NCBI RefSeq assembly: GCF_024539675.1 | Contig: NZ_JAHHIT010000105.1 | Span: 1-33,528 of the forward strand | Source of the DNA: Streptomyces hilarionis | Lineage (GTDB): Bacteria > Actinomycetota > Actinomycetes > Streptomycetales > Streptomycetaceae | Length of the DNA: 33,528 bases | Direction: 5' to 3' | Shown here: positions 1-7,353 of the stretch, one piece after another | How the letters are laid out: each line of letters begins with the position of its first letter | Position numbering within the stretch: the first letter of the stretch is position 1 | The notes under the pieces: model-generated | Database searches by the model: none | Seen by the model: only the letters and a program-made list of their open reading frames with translations | Told to the model about the DNA's origin: nothing | Position numbers and translations under genes: made by a program

Positions 1-1037
1 GGGGAGGGGGACGGGCGGGCGGAGGCGGTGCCGGGGGCGGCGGACACCGACACCGTCGCGGTCACGGTCACCTGCGGCGCGGTCGACGGCCCTGCGCCGA
101 CGGAGCCCACCGTCTCGCTGCCGGGCGAGTCGTCCAGGGCGGCCAGCACGATCAGCAGCGGGATCACCGCGACCCCCAGCGCCACCGAGGCCAGCACGAC
201 CCCGCGGCGGGGCTTTCGCACGGCCGCCCGCTCCGCGCGCACCGGCTCGCGCCCGTCCCGCGCGTACGCCGTCCCGCCCCAGGGCAGCAGCCCCTCCGCG
301 AGGGCGTCGCGGGGGGTGTCGCGCAGCGCGCACTGCTCCTCGTAGGCGGTCGCGCAGTGCGGGCAGCGGGCGCGGTGGGCGTCGAGGTCGGGGCTGTGCC
401 GCGCGCCGTCCGCCCGCACGGACTCCTCGATCAGCCGGCGGAAGTCCCCGCAGCGCGGGTCGTCCGAGGCGGCGAGCCGGAGCCGCAGACAGGCCCGGGC
501 GAGGGCCTGGAGGGCGGATTCGGCGCCGTGGACGACGTCCTGGGGGGTCAGGCCCAGCAGCGTGGCCGTGCGCTCGGCGGACTCGCGCTCGACGACGTCG
601 TACCAGAGCAGGCCCTGGGTGCGGGAGGGCAGCGAGCGCAGCGCGGCGAGCATCGGCGGCACCGGACCGCCGGGGCCCGTCGTGCGCAGGACGAGGAGCA
701 GGTTCGCGTCGAGTGCGACGGCCCGGTCGTCGGCGGCCCAGCCCGCGGCCGCCTGCCCGGCGAGCAGCAGGAGACGGTGGCGCCAGGGCCCGCCGGGGTC
801 GGCGCCGCGTGCCGTCTCCCGGGCGGCGAGGGTGAAGGCCTCGGCCGCCAGCCGTGCGGCCGCGGGTTCGCCGGTCGTGCACAGGCGGGCGTAGGCCAGG
901 ACGGCGGGCCGGTGGCGGGCGCGCAGGGCGTGCAGGGCCGGGTGGGCGGCGGCGGGCGCGGCGCGGAGCCGGTCGCTGAGGTCCGCGTCCGACGCCGTCT
1001 GCGCGTGCGCGTCGTCGTCTCCGTCGGCACGGGCCAT
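1..1037 (-). CDS. Partial membrane protein: sigma-4-like HTH, zinc finger, TM (ricin-type lectin family suspected)
   Basis: The gene reads leftward and runs off the window edge, so only the first 345 codons are present. The ATG at 1037 follows a good GGAGG ribosome site. Residues about 35-120 are Ala/Leu-rich helices. Residues 136-185 resemble a sigma region 4 helix-turn-helix (LPSRTQGLLW, then LLGLTPQDV). C196, H221, C225 and C228 form a zf-HC2-like anti-sigma zinc finger (H-x3-C-x2-C). Residues 279-301 form one membrane helix, followed by a Thr/Ser/Pro linker that would lie outside the cell. From memory, Streptomyces proteins with this front half end in a ricin-type beta-trefoil domain, but that part lies beyond the window. 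A membrane-tethered regulator or sensor is an inference. The neighbour sigI is on the same strand, separated by a strong terminator. Confidence 0.8.
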   Translation of the reverse strand, partial: MARADGDDDAHAQTASDADLSDRLRAAPAAAHPALHALRARHRPAVLAYARLCTTGEPAAARLAAEAFTLAARETARGADPGGPWRHRLLLLAGQAAAGWAADDRAVALDANLLLVLRTTGPGGPVPPMLAALRSLPSRTQGLLWYDVVERESAERTATLLGLTPQDVVHGAESALQALARACLRLRLAASDDPRCGDFRRLIEESVRADGARHSPDLDAHRARCPHCATAYEEQCALRDTPRDALAEGLLPWGGTAYARDGREPVRAERAAVRKPRRGVVLASVALGVAVIPLLIVLAALDDSPGSETVGSVGAGPSTAPQVTVTATVSVSAAPGTASARPSPS

Positions 1038-1233
1038 GAAGGTCGCCTCCTCGCCGGACGCCTCGTGCGCCCGGTTGCTGACGTACTGGTCAGTCTGGGG
1101 TGAGGGCGACCCTAGTGGCGCGTGGGGCTGCGTGGGGAGGTTTCCGTGGGTAACCGAGGAGAGGCGTGCGCGGGGCGCGAGCGGAGCGTGAGAGGGGCCG
1201 TACCGGGAGCGACGGAACCCCGGGCGGACAGGC

Positions 1234-1280
1234 GTCCGCGCCCGGGCGATCGGTTGCGGGCCGATCGTCCGGGCGCGGAC
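1234..1280 (-). terminator. Strong stem-loop downstream of sigI
   Basis: Arms 1234-1253 and 1261-1280 are complementary at 19 of 20 positions around a 7-base loop. The stem lies about 80 bases past the sigI stop codon and before the ribosome site of the next minus-strand gene. It occupies most of the 321-base gap 1038-1358. I see no gene in that gap. Confidence 0.75.
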
Positions 1281-1297
1281 GGCGGAAGGAAGTCTGC

Positions 1298-1363
1298 CGG
1301 GTCCTGCTCGGGTGCCGCCGGGGTCCTGCCCGGGTCGCTCCCGGGTGCTGCCGGGGTCCTACT
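1298..1363. repeat. Six tandem 11-bp repeats across the sigI stop codon
   Basis: Six consecutive 11-base units start at 1298, 1309, 1320, 1331, 1342 and 1353. They follow a consensus close to SGGGTSCTGCC on the plus strand. The sigI stop codon (1359-1361) lies in the last unit, so the array forms the start of the sigI 3' untranslated region. One unit is about one DNA helical turn. Function unknown. Confidence 0.75.
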
Positions 1364-2282
1364 CCTCGACGGTCAGCGCCTTGCGCAGCCGCACGAGAGT
1401 GCGCGACAGCAGCCGCGACACGTGCATCTGCGAGATGCCGAGCTCCTCGCCGATCTCCGACTGGGTCAGACCGGCGACGAACCGGAGGGAGAGGATCTGC
1501 CGGTCGCGCGGGGCGAGGTCGGCGATCAGGGGCTTCAGGGACTCGATGTACTCGATGCCCTCGAGGCTGTTGTCCTCGTAGCCGATGCGGTGGGCGAGGG
1601 CGCCCTCCGAGTCGTCGTCCTGGGGCTGCGCGTCCAGCGAGGACGCCGTGTAGGCGTTGGACGCGGCCATGCCCTCGACGACCTCGTCCCGGGAGAGGCC
1701 GAGACGCTCGGCCAGCTCCGCGACGGTGGGCGCGCGGTCGAGCTTCTGGGCCAGTTCGTCGCCCGCCTTGGCCAGGTCGAGCCGGAGCTCCTGGAGCCGG
1801 CGCGGGACGCGCACGGACCACGACGTGTCGCGGAAGAAGCGCTTGATCTCGCCGATGATGGTGGGCATCGCGAAGGTCGGGAACTCGACGCCCCGCGAGA
1901 GTTCGAAGCGGTCGATCGCCTTGATCAGGCCGATGGTGCCGACCTGGATGATGTCCTCCATGGGCTCGCTGCGGGAGCGGAACCGGGAGGCGGCGAACTT
2001 GACCAGCGCGAGGTTCAGTTCGACGAGGGTGTTGCGCACGTACGCGTAGTCGTGCGTGCCCTCTTCGAGGGATTCGAGCCGTGCGAACAGGGTCTTGGAC
2101 AGGGCCCGCGCGTCGACGGATCCGACCTCGTCGAACGGGGGGATCTCCGGGAGTCCGGCGAGGGCGTCGGTGGGGTCGACGTCCGGCACCGTGTTGCGTG
2201 CGATGGGTTCCAGATGTTCCTGGTCCGGAGGGGGTGTCGACGTCGCTCCGCGGGTATGCGGTGCGTCGAGCCGGGGTGACAT
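1359..2282 (-). CDS. sigI: SigB/SigF-family stress RNA polymerase sigma factor
   Basis: A 307-residue group 3 sigma factor that directs RNA polymerase to stress-type promoters (GTTT/GGGTAT class in this family). Region 2 spans about 85-155 (EDIIQVGTIGL, FPTFAMPTIIGEIKR), region 3 about 160-215, and region 4 about 250-303 with the helix-turn-helix LTQSEIGEELGISQMHVSR. The ATG at 2282 was chosen because GGAGGA lies just upstream. An in-frame ATG at 2294 would add four residues but has a poor ribosome site. The first 50 residues are a Pro-rich, probably disordered extension. The divergent neighbours are an anti-anti-sigma and an anti-sigma gene, as expected for a partner-switching module. The name sigI rests on recalled gene order in S. 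coelicolor. The sigma family call is secure and the paralogue name less so. Confidence 0.92.
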   Translation of the reverse strand: MSPRLDAPHTRGATSTPPPDQEHLEPIARNTVPDVDPTDALAGLPEIPPFDEVGSVDARALSKTLFARLESLEEGTHDYAYVRNTLVELNLALVKFAASRFRSRSEPMEDIIQVGTIGLIKAIDRFELSRGVEFPTFAMPTIIGEIKRFFRDTSWSVRVPRRLQELRLDLAKAGDELAQKLDRAPTVAELAERLGLSRDEVVEGMAASNAYTASSLDAQPQDDDSEGALAHRIGYEDNSLEGIEYIESLKPLIADLAPRDRQILSLRFVAGLTQSEIGEELGISQMHVSRLLSRTLVRLRKALTVEE

Positions 2283-2438
2283 GATGTCCTCCATCGTTCT
2301 CGGCGTATGGCTGCCGAAGCCAGTGAGCGCACTACGGTGTGCGGCGCCTCCAAAGCCGGCCGTGTCGGTCTGCGTGTTCCTACTAGGCCTACCTGCTTTA
2401 CTTGACCGATCGCAAGTGCGCTTTGTCCGTTTATGTCT

Positions 2439-2462
2439 GTTTGTGTGCGATTGTTCGGGTGT
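2439..2462 (+). promoter_or_regulatory. Candidate SigB-type promoter for the arsI-prsI pair
   Basis: GTTT (2439-2442), a 14-base spacer and GGGTGT (2457-2462) match the SigB-family promoter GTTT-N14-16-GGGTAT with one mismatch in the -10. It lies 72 bases before the arsI start in a locally AT-richer stretch. Autoregulation by SigI or a sister sigma factor is inferred. Confidence 0.55.
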
Positions 2463-2534
2463 TGAGGCGCGGGTCTAGGGCGTAGTGTTCGAGGGCGTCA
2501 GAAAGCAGTTCGCGACCCCAGGAGAAGAGACGGC

Positions 2535-2930
2535 ATGGACCGCGGGACGGTCGGCAGCGCACAGTCGGGCCGGCTTCTGGTCGAGGTGCGGGAAGAGGGC
2601 CCCAGTGCCGTCGTGACCCCGGCGGGTGAGTTGGATCACCACACCGCCGATTTGTTGCGTGAGCCACTCGAGGCCTGCCTCGCCAGAGGTCGCAGTCGCC
2701 TGGTGGTCGACTGCACACGCCTGGAGTTCTGTGACTCCACCGGGCTCAACGTGCTGCTCGGAGCCCGCCTCAAGGCGGAGGCGGCCGGCGGCGCGATCCA
2801 TCTTGCGGGGATGCTCCCCGTGGTGGCCCGGGTCTTCGAGATCACCGGAGCGGACGCCGTGTTCACCGTGCACGACACGGTCGAGGCGGCGCTGGCCGAC
2901 GAGCGCGACGGACAGGACGAGGACGGCTGA
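2535..2930 (+). CDS. arsI: STAS-domain anti-anti-sigma factor
   Basis: A 131-residue single-domain STAS protein of the SpoIIAA/RsbV family. In partner switching, the unphosphorylated form binds the anti-sigma kinase and frees the sigma factor. The phosphoacceptor is Ser68 in the signature CDSTGL (66-71). The preceding strand LVVDCTRLEF and the following helix fit the STAS fold. Cytoplasmic, with no membrane segment. GGAGAAGAG at 2521-2529 supports the ATG at 2535. It is followed after 203 bases by the anti-sigma gene on the same strand. A modest hairpin around 2953-2982 in that gap might attenuate read-through. The name arsI follows recalled nomenclature for the sigI locus and is less certain than the family. 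Confidence 0.9.
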   Translation: MDRGTVGSAQSGRLLVEVREEGPSAVVTPAGELDHHTADLLREPLEACLARGRSRLVVDCTRLEFCDSTGLNVLLGARLKAEAAGGAIHLAGMLPVVARVFEITGADAVFTVHDTVEAALADERDGQDEDG

Positions 2931-3133
2931 GTTCCGCCGTCCGCCCGGAGTCGACACGACCCGGGCGAGAAACGGGGGTGTCCCGCCCGTCACGCCGGGC
3001 AGGAGACATCCTGAACCCGCACATGTCGGCGGTGGCGCCGACGCGAACGCCGTCCGGCTACGTACGACTCTGCGGAGATCCGACTCTTGAATGGTGAACC
3101 GGTCAATCGGGGAATCGGTGAGGTGAAGCGCTG

Positions 3134-3694
3134 ATGAGCACCACCCGGCCTTACTCGCCGGGCGACCGCGGCCCGGAGCCCAGCCCGGAGCCCAGCGGCG
3201 CTTCCGGGACGTCCCACGGGGACGTACGGGGGGCTGGGACGTCCGACGGGGGCACGGCTGCCGTGGCGCCCGGGTCGCCGGGCGGCCGTCAGGTACGCCG
3301 GCTGAGCTTCGACGACGCCAGCGGCGTCGTTCCGCTCGCCCGCGACTTCGCCCGCCAGGCCCTCTACGCGTGGGGCTGGCTGCCGGCCGCCACCGCCGAC
3401 CGGCGGGCCGCCGCCGAGGACGTGCTGCTCGTCGTCTCCGAGCTGGTCACCAACGCGTGCCTGCACGCCGAGGGGCCGGACGCGATGGTCCTGGGCTGCG
3501 ACAACAAGGTGATCCGCGTCGAGGTCTCGGACCGCGGCACGGGCCAGCCGGCGCCCCGCACCCCGCACCGCGCGGGACGCCCCGGCGGCCACGGCATGTT
3601 CATCGTCCAGCGCCTCTGCCTGGACTGGGGCGTCATGCGCGCCCAGGGCGTCGCCGGGAAGACGGTCTGGGCGGAACTGGGCGCCCCGGCCTGA
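3134..3694 (+). CDS. prsI: RsbW-type anti-sigma factor / serine kinase (HATPase_c)
   Basis: A 186-residue GHKL-ATPase anti-sigma factor. Such proteins bind their sigma factor and, using ATP, phosphorylate the STAS partner on serine. Residues 1-55 are a Gly/Pro/Ser-rich tail. The kinase-like domain covers about 55-185. The N box is ELVTNACLHA, with E103 as likely general base and N107 as Mg ligand. The G1 box has D133 (VSDRGTG), and the G2 box is GGHGMFIV (151-158). GGTGAGG lies upstream of the ATG. Likely targets are the sigI product across the divergent gap and the arsI product upstream. The long disordered N-terminal tail is common in Streptomyces RsbW paralogues. Confidence 0.9.
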   Translation: MSTTRPYSPGDRGPEPSPEPSGASGTSHGDVRGAGTSDGGTAAVAPGSPGGRQVRRLSFDDASGVVPLARDFARQALYAWGWLPAATADRRAAAEDVLLVVSELVTNACLHAEGPDAMVLGCDNKVIRVEVSDRGTGQPAPRTPHRAGRPGGHGMFIVQRLCLDWGVMRAQGVAGKTVWAELGAPA

Positions 3695-3739
3695 CGGCCC
3701 CCGCACGTCCCACACCGGGCCGGCCGGCCGCCGACCCTG

Positions 3740-3764
3740 CAGGCCGACCTGCCCGGCAGGCCTG
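3740..3764 (+). terminator. Hairpin after the anti-sigma gene
   Basis: CCTGCC (3748-3753) pairs with GGCAGG (3755-3760), and CAGG (3740-3743) with CCTG (3761-3764) across a 4-base bulge. It sits 46 bases past the prsI stop codon. No U-tract follows, as is usual in this GC range. Confidence 0.45.
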
Positions 3765-4017
3765 CGGCGACCGCCGAGCGCGGCGCACGACGGCGCACGA
3801 CCACGCGATCCGCCGGGCACCTGGGACCGGGGCATGGCTCGCCGGTCGCCGGACGCGGCGGCCCACCGACCGCCGGACGCGGTGCCTCGCCGACTGCCGC
3901 ATGCGTCGCTCGCCGCTCGCCTCCTCGCGGCTCGCCGGACGGTGAACCGTCCGGGTCGCCTTGTGGCCGCGCCCCCGGCGTTCGGGTCTGTGCCGGCCTC
4001 GGGGGCGGCTTCCCTCC

Positions 4018-4069
4018 GACGCCTGACGCCTAACGCCTGCCGCCGATACATGACGCCTGACCCCTGATG
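4018..4069. repeat. Short 7-bp tandem repeats (GACGCCT)
   Basis: Three adjacent heptamers (GACGCCT, GACGCCT, AACGCCT) start at 4018. A second pair, GACGCCT and GACCCCT, starts at 4052. Non-coding, with no known role. Confidence 0.6.
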
Positions 4070-4097
4070 TCCGACGACGGCGGAGCAGGCCTCCTCG

Positions 4098-4141
4098 TCG
4101 TAGTCCCGTCGCAGTCCCGTCATAGCCCCGTCGGAGCCCGG
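4098..4141. repeat. Four tandem 11-bp repeats
   Basis: Units start at 4098, 4109, 4120 and 4131: TCGTAGTCCCG, TCGCAGTCCCG, TCATAGCCCCG and TCGGAGCCCGG. The 11-base period matches the array at 1298-1363, but the sequence differs. Non-coding. Confidence 0.65.
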
Positions 4142-4335
4142 ACGCGGTCGCGTCGACGTCCGTGCGCGCGGTCGCTGCCGGGGTGCGGCGCGCGCTCGTC
4201 CTCGGGGCCCTGCGCGCTGCGACCGCCGAGCTTCGGCGGCCGGTTGCGGGGGTTCGTGCCGGTCAGGTCGGGGGGCCGGATCGTCACAACTCCGGCCCGT
4301 GCCTTCTCTTCCCTCCTCATCGCCCCGGGCGTACC

Positions 4336-4364
4336 TTGACGGCTCAATCTGATGCCTCGTCAGT
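4336..4364 (+). promoter_or_regulatory. Promoter candidate with imperfect palindrome upstream of the surface cassette
   Basis: TTGACG at 4336-4341 is a good -35 element. The region 17-18 bases on (GTCAGTA) is a poor -10. Overlapping it is the imperfect palindrome CTGATG-CCT-CGTCAG at 4349-4363, which could be an operator. It ends 34 bases before the GTG start at 4398. Confidence 0.45.
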
Positions 4365-4397
4365 AAGGCGGGGCGGTGGGAGTGAGGGGACGGGACC

Positions 4398-5138
4398 GTG
4401 TCGAACCGGAAGCGAACCGCCGTGCTCGCGACTGCCGCGGCCCTGGCCGGCTCGGCGGTGCTGACGGCCGCCCCGGCGGCCATGGCCGAGGTCGTCAACG
4501 TCAACTACGGCTGCAAGACCCCCATCGGGGACAAGAGCGCCGTCTCGCCGATCGACATCAAGGGCGTCAAGAGCGGCGACGGATACCGGATCACGATGTC
4601 CTGGCAGAAGGGCGTCTCCTCCAGCCCCGTCGAGCTCGGCGCGGGATCCATGAAGCCGAGCGCGACCATCAAGCTGGGCGGCGCCGACAGCGGCACCCTG
4701 AACGTGTCGGGCCCCGCCAACCAGGCCGCGATCCCCGCGAACACCCCCATCAAGATCAACGATCTGAGCGGCACGTACACCCCGAGGAAGAGCGGCAAGG
4801 TCACCTTCACGGCGGGCGTGCTGACCATCAAGGCGCTCGGCACCACCACCACCTGCACCCCGAGCAACACCCCCGGACCCTCCCTCACCCTCGACGTGAC
4901 CGCGCAGGGCGGCGGCACCGGCGGGGGCTCGACGGGCGGCGGCACGAGTGGGGGCTCGGGCGGGAGCTCGACCGGCGGCGCCGCGAGCGACGGCGGTTCC
5001 GGCGGGCAGCTCCCGCAGACCGGCCCCGAGGACTCCGCGCTCGCGCTCGGCACCCTCGGCGGCACGGTGCTGCTCGCGGGCGCGGCGGGCGCCCTGTGGC
5101 TGTCCAGGCGCAACCCACCGGCGCGCGCCCGCCGCTGA
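4398..5138 (+). CDS. LPxTG-anchored secreted beta-domain protein (DUF6801-like)
   Basis: A 246-residue exported wall protein. A signal peptide spans 1-30, cleaved near AMA/E31. One beta-rich domain spans 31-170, with C39 and C153 placed to form a disulphide. A Gly/Ser spacer (170-203) follows, and then a sorting signal: LPQTG at 205-209, a hydrophobic helix at 215-235 and a basic tail. Sortase would cut between Thr and Gly and attach the protein to peptidoglycan. The domain is duplicated in the fourth gene of the cassette (about residues 237-372 there). It resembles the actinobacterial DUF6801 group as I remember it. Its biochemical function is unknown. The GTG start follows GAGGGG. The next gene begins 26 bases downstream, so co-transcription is likely. 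Confidence 0.88.
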   Translation: MSNRKRTAVLATAAALAGSAVLTAAPAAMAEVVNVNYGCKTPIGDKSAVSPIDIKGVKSGDGYRITMSWQKGVSSSPVELGAGSMKPSATIKLGGADSGTLNVSGPANQAAIPANTPIKINDLSGTYTPRKSGKVTFTAGVLTIKALGTTTTCTPSNTPGPSLTLDVTAQGGGTGGGSTGGGTSGGSGGSSTGGAASDGGSGGQLPQTGPEDSALALGTLGGTVLLAGAAGALWLSRRNPPARARR

Positions 5139-5164
5139 CCGACCCCGGAGCGCTGGAGCCGCCG

Positions 5165-6031
5165 ATGCCGTACGCCACCGCCCGCGTCCTGCTGCTGTCC
5201 CTGCCGCTGCTGTCCCCGGCGTTGCCGTCCGGCCTGCCGGACGCCGGTCCGGTCGGCTGGTCGGTCGGCTGGTCGGCCGCGCCCTCCGGCGCGGGACGGC
5301 CGTCGTTCTACGCGGAGGGCCCGCCGGGGACGGCCCTGCGGGACACGGTCGCCGTGACCAACCGGGGGACCCGCCCGCTCTCCGTGCGGCTGCGCGCGTC
5401 CGGCGCCGGTCTGCGGGTCGTCTTCGCCGCGACCGTCCTCGACGTTCCCGCCCGCACCCGCGCCGAGGTGCCCTTCACGGTGACGGTCGCGGCGGACGCC
5501 CGGCCCGGCGACCGGGTGGGCCGGATCGTGGTGCGCGACTCGGCCGGACGGGAGAGCGGCGTCCGGCTGCTGGTCCGGACCGGCGGTCCGCGGCTGGCCG
5601 CGCTGACCGTCGAGCACGTGGCCGTGCACGGCCACCGCATCGCCTATGAACTGGTCAACCGCGGCACCACGGACCTCGTCCCCCGCCTCGCCGTGCACGC
5701 GGACGGCGTCCTGGGCGTCGTCCTGGACCGCGGCCCGCGCCTCCTGCCCGTACGTCTGCCGCCGGGCCGCCGGCTCGCGCTGTCCGAGCCCTGGCCCGAC
5801 CCTCCGGCCCTGGACGCCGTCACCGTGCGGCTGACGGTCACCGCGCCCGGCGCGGCACAGGCCACCGGGCGGGCGTCCGCGCGGTTCGTGTCGCCGGGCG
5901 CGGCGGCGGGAGCGGCGGTCGCCGCGCTGTCGGCCGCGGCCGCCGCGGTGGCCCTGCGACGCCGGCGCCGAGGCCGAAGCGGGCGCCGGCCGGCCACCGC
6001 CGACGCCGGGCCGAGGGGAGCGCTGACGTGA
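5165..6031 (+). CDS. DUF916/WxL-peptidoglycan-domain-like membrane-anchored protein
   Basis: A 288-residue exported protein. Residues 1-24 form a signal peptide. Residues 46-140 contain the pattern FYAEGPPG, then DTVAVTNRGTRPLSV, typical of DUF916 (WxL-protein peptidoglycan-binding) Ig-like domains. Residues 143-230 form a second beta domain. A C-terminal helix (245-264) is followed by an Arg-rich cytoplasmic end. In Firmicutes, DUF916 proteins partner WxL surface proteins. Here the partners would be the sortase-anchored neighbours, which is inference. The start ATG at 5165 lies after GGAG. The stop overlaps the next start by 4 bases (GTGA), showing translational coupling. DUF916 assignment is by motif only. 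Confidence 0.8.
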   Translation: MPYATARVLLLSLPLLSPALPSGLPDAGPVGWSVGWSAAPSGAGRPSFYAEGPPGTALRDTVAVTNRGTRPLSVRLRASGAGLRVVFAATVLDVPARTRAEVPFTVTVAADARPGDRVGRIVVRDSAGRESGVRLLVRTGGPRLAALTVEHVAVHGHRIAYELVNRGTTDLVPRLAVHADGVLGVVLDRGPRLLPVRLPPGRRLALSEPWPDPPALDAVTVRLTVTAPGAAQATGRASARFVSPGAAAGAAVAALSAAAAAVALRRRRRGRSGRRPATADAGPRGALT

Positions 6032-7353
6032 GAGGCGTGTCGCGGAGACCGGCGACGGCGCCGCTCCTGCTGCTTCCGTTCCTGCTCCTGCTGCTGTCCC
6101 TGACGCCGACGGCGACCCCGGCCGCGGCCGCCGACCGGCCGACGGTGAAGGTGTCCGCGGCGCAGGCCGGCACGGGCGGTTCGGTCACCGTGAGCGGCAG
6201 CGGCTGGCGGCCGCGCACGCTGGTGATGCTGCTGGTCTGCGGGCAGGCGACGCCGGCCCGGGGCGTGATCGGCGGCACCAACTCCTGCGCCAACGCCGAC
6301 GGGCGCGCCGTCACCACCGACGCCGACGGCCGCTTCAGCAAGGCGCTGCCGGTGGCCGAGCCCCCGGCGCCCTGCCCCTGCGTGGTGCACGTGGCCAGCG
6401 CCACCGGTACGAAGGAGCAGGCCGACGCGGCGTTCCAGGTGGCCGGGCACCCGGTCCGGCCGCTGCCCGCGCAGACCGGCGGCGGACGTCTGTCCGTGCT
6501 CACCGACACCCGGCTCGACGGCTCCTCGGGCCTGCTGACCTGGTTCGGGGCCCCGCCCGCGCGCACGCTGACGTTCACCGTGGGCAACGTCGGCACCGGA
6601 GAGGTGAAGGACCCCGTCTTCCAGGTCGGCGCAGCGCACGGGGTGTTCGCCCCGCAGTGGGACGAGCGGCAGTGGCGCGGCACGATCCGCCCCGGCGGGA
6701 AGGCCCGGGTGGAACTGCCCGTCGAACTGGCCGCGGGCGCCCACGGCGACTACACGGTGTCCCTGAAGTACGGCGGGAAGGTCCTCGCCGAGCAGCCGTG
6801 GGGCGTGGGCCGCCCGTGGGGCGTGACCCTGTTCTGGATCCTGCTCGCCCTGGTGGTCCCGGCGGCGGTGTTCCGCGTCGGGCTGGCGGTGGTGGACCGG
6901 GTGCGCCCGCGTCCCGCGGCGAGGGGCGCGTCGCGGACCCCCCGGCACGGGCGGCGGACGGCCGGCCGGGCGTCGCGGGACGGGTCCCCGGCGGCCGCGA
7001 CCACGACCCTGCCGTGGTTCGCCCCCGACAGCGGCCCCGGCGCCGGCCCGGGTTCGACGGCACGCCTCCCCGCCCTGCGGGACGACCGCCCCTCGAACCC
7101 CGCGACCCCGGCCACGGCGACCGGTCCGGCCCCGACGGCTCCCGTGGACCCGACGGCTCCCACCGGCCTGGCGGCTCCCGTGGACGCGGCGGCTCCCAGG
7201 CCCTCGACGTCTGCCTCGGGCCCGCTCGCGTCCCCGGCATCCGACCGCCCCCACCCGCCGGACCGCACCCGCCCGCCCGACCGTCCTCACCGGTCTCCCG
7301 GGGCCGGCGACTCCCCTCAACCCCACGACTCCGGCAGGAAGGGATCCACGTGA
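6028..7353 (+). CDS. Neocarzinostatin-family Ig-like membrane protein
   Basis: A 441-residue protein starting with GTG at 6028, overlapping the previous stop. The signal peptide is about 1-35. Residues 37-140 look like a neocarzinostatin/macromomycin beta-sandwich: VKVSAAQAGTGGSVTVSGSGW, a first Cys pair C71/C87 and a second C116/C118 (inferred disulphides). In antitumour antibiotics this fold carries an enediyne chromophore. No enediyne genes are nearby, so a binding or structural role is more likely. A second beta domain (about 155-258) is DUF916-like. A membrane helix lies at 264-286. The final 150 residues are Pro/Ala/Thr-rich and should be cytoplasmic, which is unusual. The stop overlaps the next gene's start. 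Confidence 0.82.
   Translation: MRGVSRRPATAPLLLLPFLLLLLSLTPTATPAAAADRPTVKVSAAQAGTGGSVTVSGSGWRPRTLVMLLVCGQATPARGVIGGTNSCANADGRAVTTDADGRFSKALPVAEPPAPCPCVVHVASATGTKEQADAAFQVAGHPVRPLPAQTGGGRLSVLTDTRLDGSSGLLTWFGAPPARTLTFTVGNVGTGEVKDPVFQVGAAHGVFAPQWDERQWRGTIRPGGKARVELPVELAAGAHGDYTVSLKYGGKVLAEQPWGVGRPWGVTLFWILLALVVPAAVFRVGLAVVDRVRPRPAARGASRTPRHGRRTAGRASRDGSPAAATTTLPWFAPDSGPGAGPGSTARLPALRDDRPSNPATPATATGPAPTAPVDPTAPTGLAAPVDAAAPRPSTSASGPLASPASDRPHPPDRTRPPDRPHRSPGAGDSPQPHDSGRKGST

Larger units (their letters stand above)
3695..4397. other. 703-base stretch without a convincing gene
   Basis: Short open frames on both strands are Arg/Ala/Pro-rich, lack ribosome sites and look like GC artefacts. The stretch holds a hairpin after prsI (3740-3764), two short tandem-repeat patches (4018-4069 and 4098-4141) and a 7-bp perfect stem with a GCT loop (4223-4239). 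A promoter candidate lies just before the gene at 4398. I cannot exclude a small RNA. Confidence 0.6.

Noticed and set aside
1122..2279. Plus-strand frame across sigI
   Set aside because: Antisense to a complete sigma factor. No plausible start signal.
2953..2982. Hairpin between arsI and prsI as a full terminator
   Set aside because: GACAC/GTGTC and CCCG/CGGG are split by an internal loop. Too weak to call; mentioned only as possible attenuation.
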